Shown one piece after another: positions 39,940-42,360 of a stretch of DNA of 42,360 bases (the first letter of the stretch is position 1; each line of letters begins with the position of its first letter). The DNA is taken from NCBI GenBank assembly GCA_036703985.1, contig DATNQN010000078.1:1-42360 (forward strand). The letters are read 5' to 3'. Origin of the DNA: Leptolyngbyaceae cyanobacterium (GTDB taxonomy: Bacteria; Cyanobacteriota; Cyanobacteriia; Cyanobacteriales; Aerosakkonemataceae). The notes beneath the pieces are model-generated. The model saw nothing but the letters and a program-made list of their open reading frames with translations. It searched no databases and was not told where the DNA came from. Made by a program: the position numbers and the translations under genes.

Positions 39940-40192
39940 AGGATATTCTCCTAATTTTGTGACTTGATTAAGAAATACCAAAGAACGATCCCCATTAGCA
40001 CAACCTAATGGAAAGATTTGTTACTTTCTCAGGTCTGCCAGTAGTTACAAATCTTTATAAATAGGGGCTAGGGGCTAGGGGCTAGGGAAGAGGAAAGGGG
40101 AAAGAGGCAGGGAGCAGGGGCGCACGGGGAAAAGGGGTAAAAGAAAATCTGTTAACTCTGAATTCTGACTCCTGAATTCTGGCTCCTGACTT
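39940..40192 (-). promoter_or_regulatory. psaX leader with hairpin and repeats
   Basis: A perfect stem CCATTAG/CTAATGG with a 6-nt loop lies at 39992-40011, in the probable psaX 5' UTR. Further right, TAGGGGC is repeated three times plus a partial copy (40062-40087). Near 40154-40194 are copies of CTGAATTCTGACTCC-type repeats; inverted relatives (CCAGAATTCAGAATT) lie on the other side of psaX (39712-39740). Confidence 0.55.
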
Positions 40193-41140
40193 CTAAAAAT
40201 TTTCCCCAGCGTGGTAGGAACTGCGAACCAGTGGGCCGGAACGGACGTGTGAAAAGCCCATTTCCTTAGCAATGGCACCCAGGCGATCGAATTCTTCAGG
40301 TGTCCAATATTTCTGTACTGGTAGATGTTCCAGGGAAGGGCGCATATATTGACCCAAAGTAATGCGATCGCAACCGACTGCTTTTAAATCCGCGATCGTC
40401 TCGATAACTTCCGCTTCCGTTTCCCCGTGTCCCAACATTAACCCCGACTTAGTAGGAATCGAGGGATCGAGTTCTTTGACGATCCGAAGCACGTCGAGAG
40501 TGCGATCGTACTTCGCCCCCCGCCGCACCGGGCTTTGCAACCGTCGTACCGTTTCAATATTGTGGTTATAACAAGCCGGACTTGCCTTTACCACCGTGGC
40601 AATTCGTTGCTGTTGCTTTTCTTCGGGTGATAACTCTCCATCCCCTTGTCCTCCCCAAAAATCCGGCGTCAGCACCTCAATTTGAGTTTCCGGATTTAGT
40701 TGGCGAATCGCCTCCATTGTCGCCGCAAACCATCCAGCACCCCCATCAGCCAAATCATCTCTCGCCACCGATGTCAGCACCACGTAACGCAATCCCAACA
40801 ACTTTACCGACTCGGCTACCTTTTGCGGTTCTTCGGGATCGAGAGGCATCGGCGAATGTCCTTTATCCACTTGACAAAAAGCACAAGCCCTCGTGCAAGT
40901 TGGCCCCATCAACAAAAAAGTGGCCGTTTTTTGGGAATAGCACTCACCCCGATTGGGACAGCGCCCCTCTTCACAAATGGTATGAATCTGGCGCTGCTTG
41001 ATAATTCGCTGCACTGTTGATATTTCGCTAGCTTTGCCGATACCTTTGCTTCGCAACCAAGGAGGCATTGCTTCAATTTGCGATCGCATTTCAGACACGG
41101 CTTGAGAGTTTGCTTGAGTGGAATTAGCTTCGGACAGCAT
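40193..41140 (-). CDS. lipA: Lipoyl synthase
   Basis: Radical SAM enzyme inserting two sulfurs into protein-bound octanoate. 315 residues. Auxiliary cluster cysteines Cys56, Cys61 and Cys67 ([12 protein letters not shown]); radical SAM cysteines Cys82, Cys86 and Cys89 (CTRACAFC); and the C-terminal RSSYHAGE motif whose serine ligates the auxiliary cluster. All key residues are present. It stands alone; no lipB is adjacent. Confidence 0.97.
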   Translation of the reverse strand: MLSEANSTQANSQAVSEMRSQIEAMPPWLRSKGIGKASEISTVQRIIKQRQIHTICEEGRCPNRGECYSQKTATFLLMGPTCTRACAFCQVDKGHSPMPLDPEEPQKVAESVKLLGLRYVVLTSVARDDLADGGAGWFAATMEAIRQLNPETQIEVLTPDFWGGQGDGELSPEEKQQQRIATVVKASPACYNHNIETVRRLQSPVRRGAKYDRTLDVLRIVKELDPSIPTKSGLMLGHGETEAEVIETIADLKAVGCDRITLGQYMRPSLEHLPVQKYWTPEEFDRLGAIAKEMGFSHVRSGPLVRSSYHAGENF

Positions 41141-41521
41141 ATAGGATGAGCGTTTATACTTACAATCTAAGCGATCGGTACTAACAGGTAGTGAGACACC
41201 AGCAGGAAAGCCTATTAACTACTACCTACTACTCATTACCAGCCTTAACGATATAACTAGCTACTTACGTTATACAAAAACCCCTGCCTAAAATTGTAGA
41301 GCTTTGGCTAAACTGGCATTATGGTAAGAGGCCAGTTCTTATCGTTCCCTGTTGGATCGAAATAGTATGCTAAGTTCGGTAGTTGGTGACCAAGAGTTAA
41401 CACTTCCGGGTAAGCTAAAAGGGACATCAACCTCCCAAACCATACTAGATGTAGCATACAGATGGTGCTGGAATTGGTATCCCATTTCAACTTTATATAG
41501 TCCCTGCTAGAGGAATCGGTC
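41141..41521. promoter_or_regulatory. Divergent region between lipA and the response regulator gene
   Basis: 381 nt without a gene. It contains short CTACTA repeats near 41219-41235 and no strong dyads. Promoters of both genes are expected here, but none could be placed. Confidence 0.35.
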
Positions 41522-42091
41522 GTGCCTAACAAAATCCTCGTTATTGACGACAGCGGAGTGATCCGGAAAACCGTAAAAGATATGTTACCTGCGGGTAAAT
41601 TTGAGATCGTCGAAGCCAAAGACGGTGTAGAAGGTCTTAACTTAATCCGCAAGGAACGGCCTAATTGGATTATGTTAGATTTTATCCTGCCTAAAAAGAG
41701 TGGCTGGGATGTTTATCAAGAAATTGAACAACATCCAGATCTGCAAAAAATACCTTTGGTAGTGATGTCAGGGCGCAAAGAAGAAGTCACCGGAAAAATA
41801 CCCGAACCTTCTTTCGAGTATATTGAATTTCTGGTTAAGCCCTTCGACCAAAAGCAACTAATGGGTGCCCTCAAGTCTGCATTGGATAAATCGAAGAAAC
41901 CACGAGCAGCTGGAGCAAAAGCGCCAGCCGCCGCCCCAGCTACAGCGCCAGCCGCCGCCACAGTCGGAGTAGGAGGAGCAGACATTCAAGCTCTCAAAGA
42001 ACAAATGGCTAAGATGCAAGCGGAAATAGATGCTTTGAAGAAACAAAATGCTCAAATTATGACTGCTCTCAAACAATTAATGAAGAAGTAA
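41522..42091 (+). CDS. Response regulator with single receiver, Ala/Pro linker and coiled coil
   Basis: Two-component receiver protein without a DNA-binding domain, 189 residues from GTG 41522. The receiver covers about 1-122: acidic pair Asp9/Asp10 (VIDDSG), phospho-acceptor Asp53 (WIMLDFILPKKSGWD), Ser83 in VVMSGR, and Lys107 in FLVKPFD. An Ala/Pro linker (about 129-148) leads to a heptad-rich helix (IQALKEQMAKMQAEIDALKK) that should dimerise or bind a partner. Output is therefore likely by protein-protein contact. The target kinase is not adjacent. Confidence 0.9.
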   Translation: MPNKILVIDDSGVIRKTVKDMLPAGKFEIVEAKDGVEGLNLIRKERPNWIMLDFILPKKSGWDVYQEIEQHPDLQKIPLVVMSGRKEEVTGKIPEPSFEYIEFLVKPFDQKQLMGALKSALDKSKKPRAAGAKAPAAAPATAPAAATVGVGGADIQALKEQMAKMQAEIDALKKQNAQIMTALKQLMKK

Positions 42092-42110
42092 TAATCAGCA
42101 TTTCGTTAAG

Positions 42111-42163
42111 AAAAACACGGCTAGTGATGCAATAAAGCAACTGGGCGTGTTTTTTATTTTTTG
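42111..42163 (+). terminator. Rho-independent terminator of the response regulator gene
   Basis: AAAAACACGGCTAGT (42111-42125) pairs with ACTGGGCGTGTTTTT (42140-42154), 15 positions with one mismatch and one G-U, followed by a T-rich tail. It lies 20 nt after the stop codon. Confidence 0.85.
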
Positions 42164-42190
42164 AATTGCTTTTACTTATACCAATTCACT

Positions 42191-42319
42191 TTAACTCACA
42201 TCTTGCACCTGAGCTAAAAACCGGGTTTCTTGCAAATAGCTAAACCTGAAAGCCTAGATTTTTCGTAAAGAAACCCGGTTTTTCAGGTCTTGTTGAGAAT
42301 GGTGCAAGATGTGAGTTAA
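42191..42319. mobile_element. MITE-like element with nested inverted repeats
   Basis: Outer arms TTAACTCACATCTTGCACC (42191-42209) and its exact inverted copy (42301-42319) enclose a second perfect pair, AAAAACCGGGTTTCTT (42216-42231) and its inverted copy ending near 42283. The inner pair belongs to the AAACCCGG repeat family at 23840 and 33196. Non-coding, 129 bp; no target duplication recognised. Confidence 0.75.
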
Positions 42320-42341
42320 CCGTGTCATTTATCTTTCCCCC

Positions 42342-42360
42342 TGCCCCCTGCCCCCTGCCC
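42342..42360 (+). repeat. CCCCCTG heptamer repeat at the window edge
   Basis: Tandem CCCCCTG units run off the end of the window. A further short tandem repeat of 7 nt, like those at 4858, 9644, 19939 and 40062. Confidence 0.8.

Noticed and set aside
39940-39981. Longer psaX frame starting at 39981
   Set aside because: The extra 14 residues do not match PsaX and the AGGAG is placed for the ATG at 39939.

Overview
This window comes from a phycobilisome-bearing, probably filamentous cyanobacterium. The evidence is allophycocyanin ApcA, a four-repeat ApcE core linker, photosystem I subunit PsaX, a split cyanobacterial atp operon with both b and b' subunits, many HIP1 (GCGATCGC) sites and arrays of 7-nt tandem repeats. 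The genus cannot be told from the sequence.

Layout: (1) 1-4125, minus strand: apcE followed by a truncated apcA. (2) 4126-7866: a methyltransferase whose start codon lies in a heptamer array, a SMI1/KNR4-like gene broken by a one-base frameshift, a decayed copy of the methyltransferase 3' end, and an Uma2-type nuclease. (3) 7933-15517: a stressosome-type signalling island in the order RsbR, RsbS, RsbT, an RsbT-RsbX-like fusion, an RsbT-like domain fused to a hybrid histidine kinase with two receivers, and a REC-PAS-PAS-kinase-REC hybrid kinase. (4) 15949-22601: the ATP synthase operon atp1-a-c-b'-b-delta-alpha-gamma, closed by a strong terminator. It has an unusual 567-nt gap between b' and b. 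(5) 22918-32256: an Rpn-like nuclease gene, a secreted VIT/VWA protein, an unknown gene flanked by two copies of a palindromic element, purT, a haemagglutinin-type secreted protein and purN. (6) 32275-33165: an orphan sugar ABC permease. (7) 33253-37483, minus strand: a copper-handling cluster (DUF305, CopZ-like chaperone, a small unrecognised gene, cupredoxin, CopA ATPase). (8) 37484-42360: a MITE-like element with target duplication, an unknown gene, a LivH-type permease, psaX, lipA and a single-receiver response regulator.

How the genes work together: the island at 7933-15517 looks like a complete partner-switching sensor (RsbR/RsbS scaffold, RsbT kinase, RsbX-type phosphatase) whose output appears to be two-component phosphorelay rather than a sigma factor, because no RsbV/RsbW/SigB genes are present. 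The copper cluster links a periplasmic Met/His-rich protein, a cytosolic chaperone, a cupredoxin and an export pump.

The most unusual non-coding feature is recurrent: several leaders consist of GTCAT-type heptamers followed by ATGAC-type heptamers, with the gene's start codon inside or at the end of the array and no clear Shine-Dalgarno sequence. Functions are assigned by recognising motifs in the translated sequence. No database search was run.
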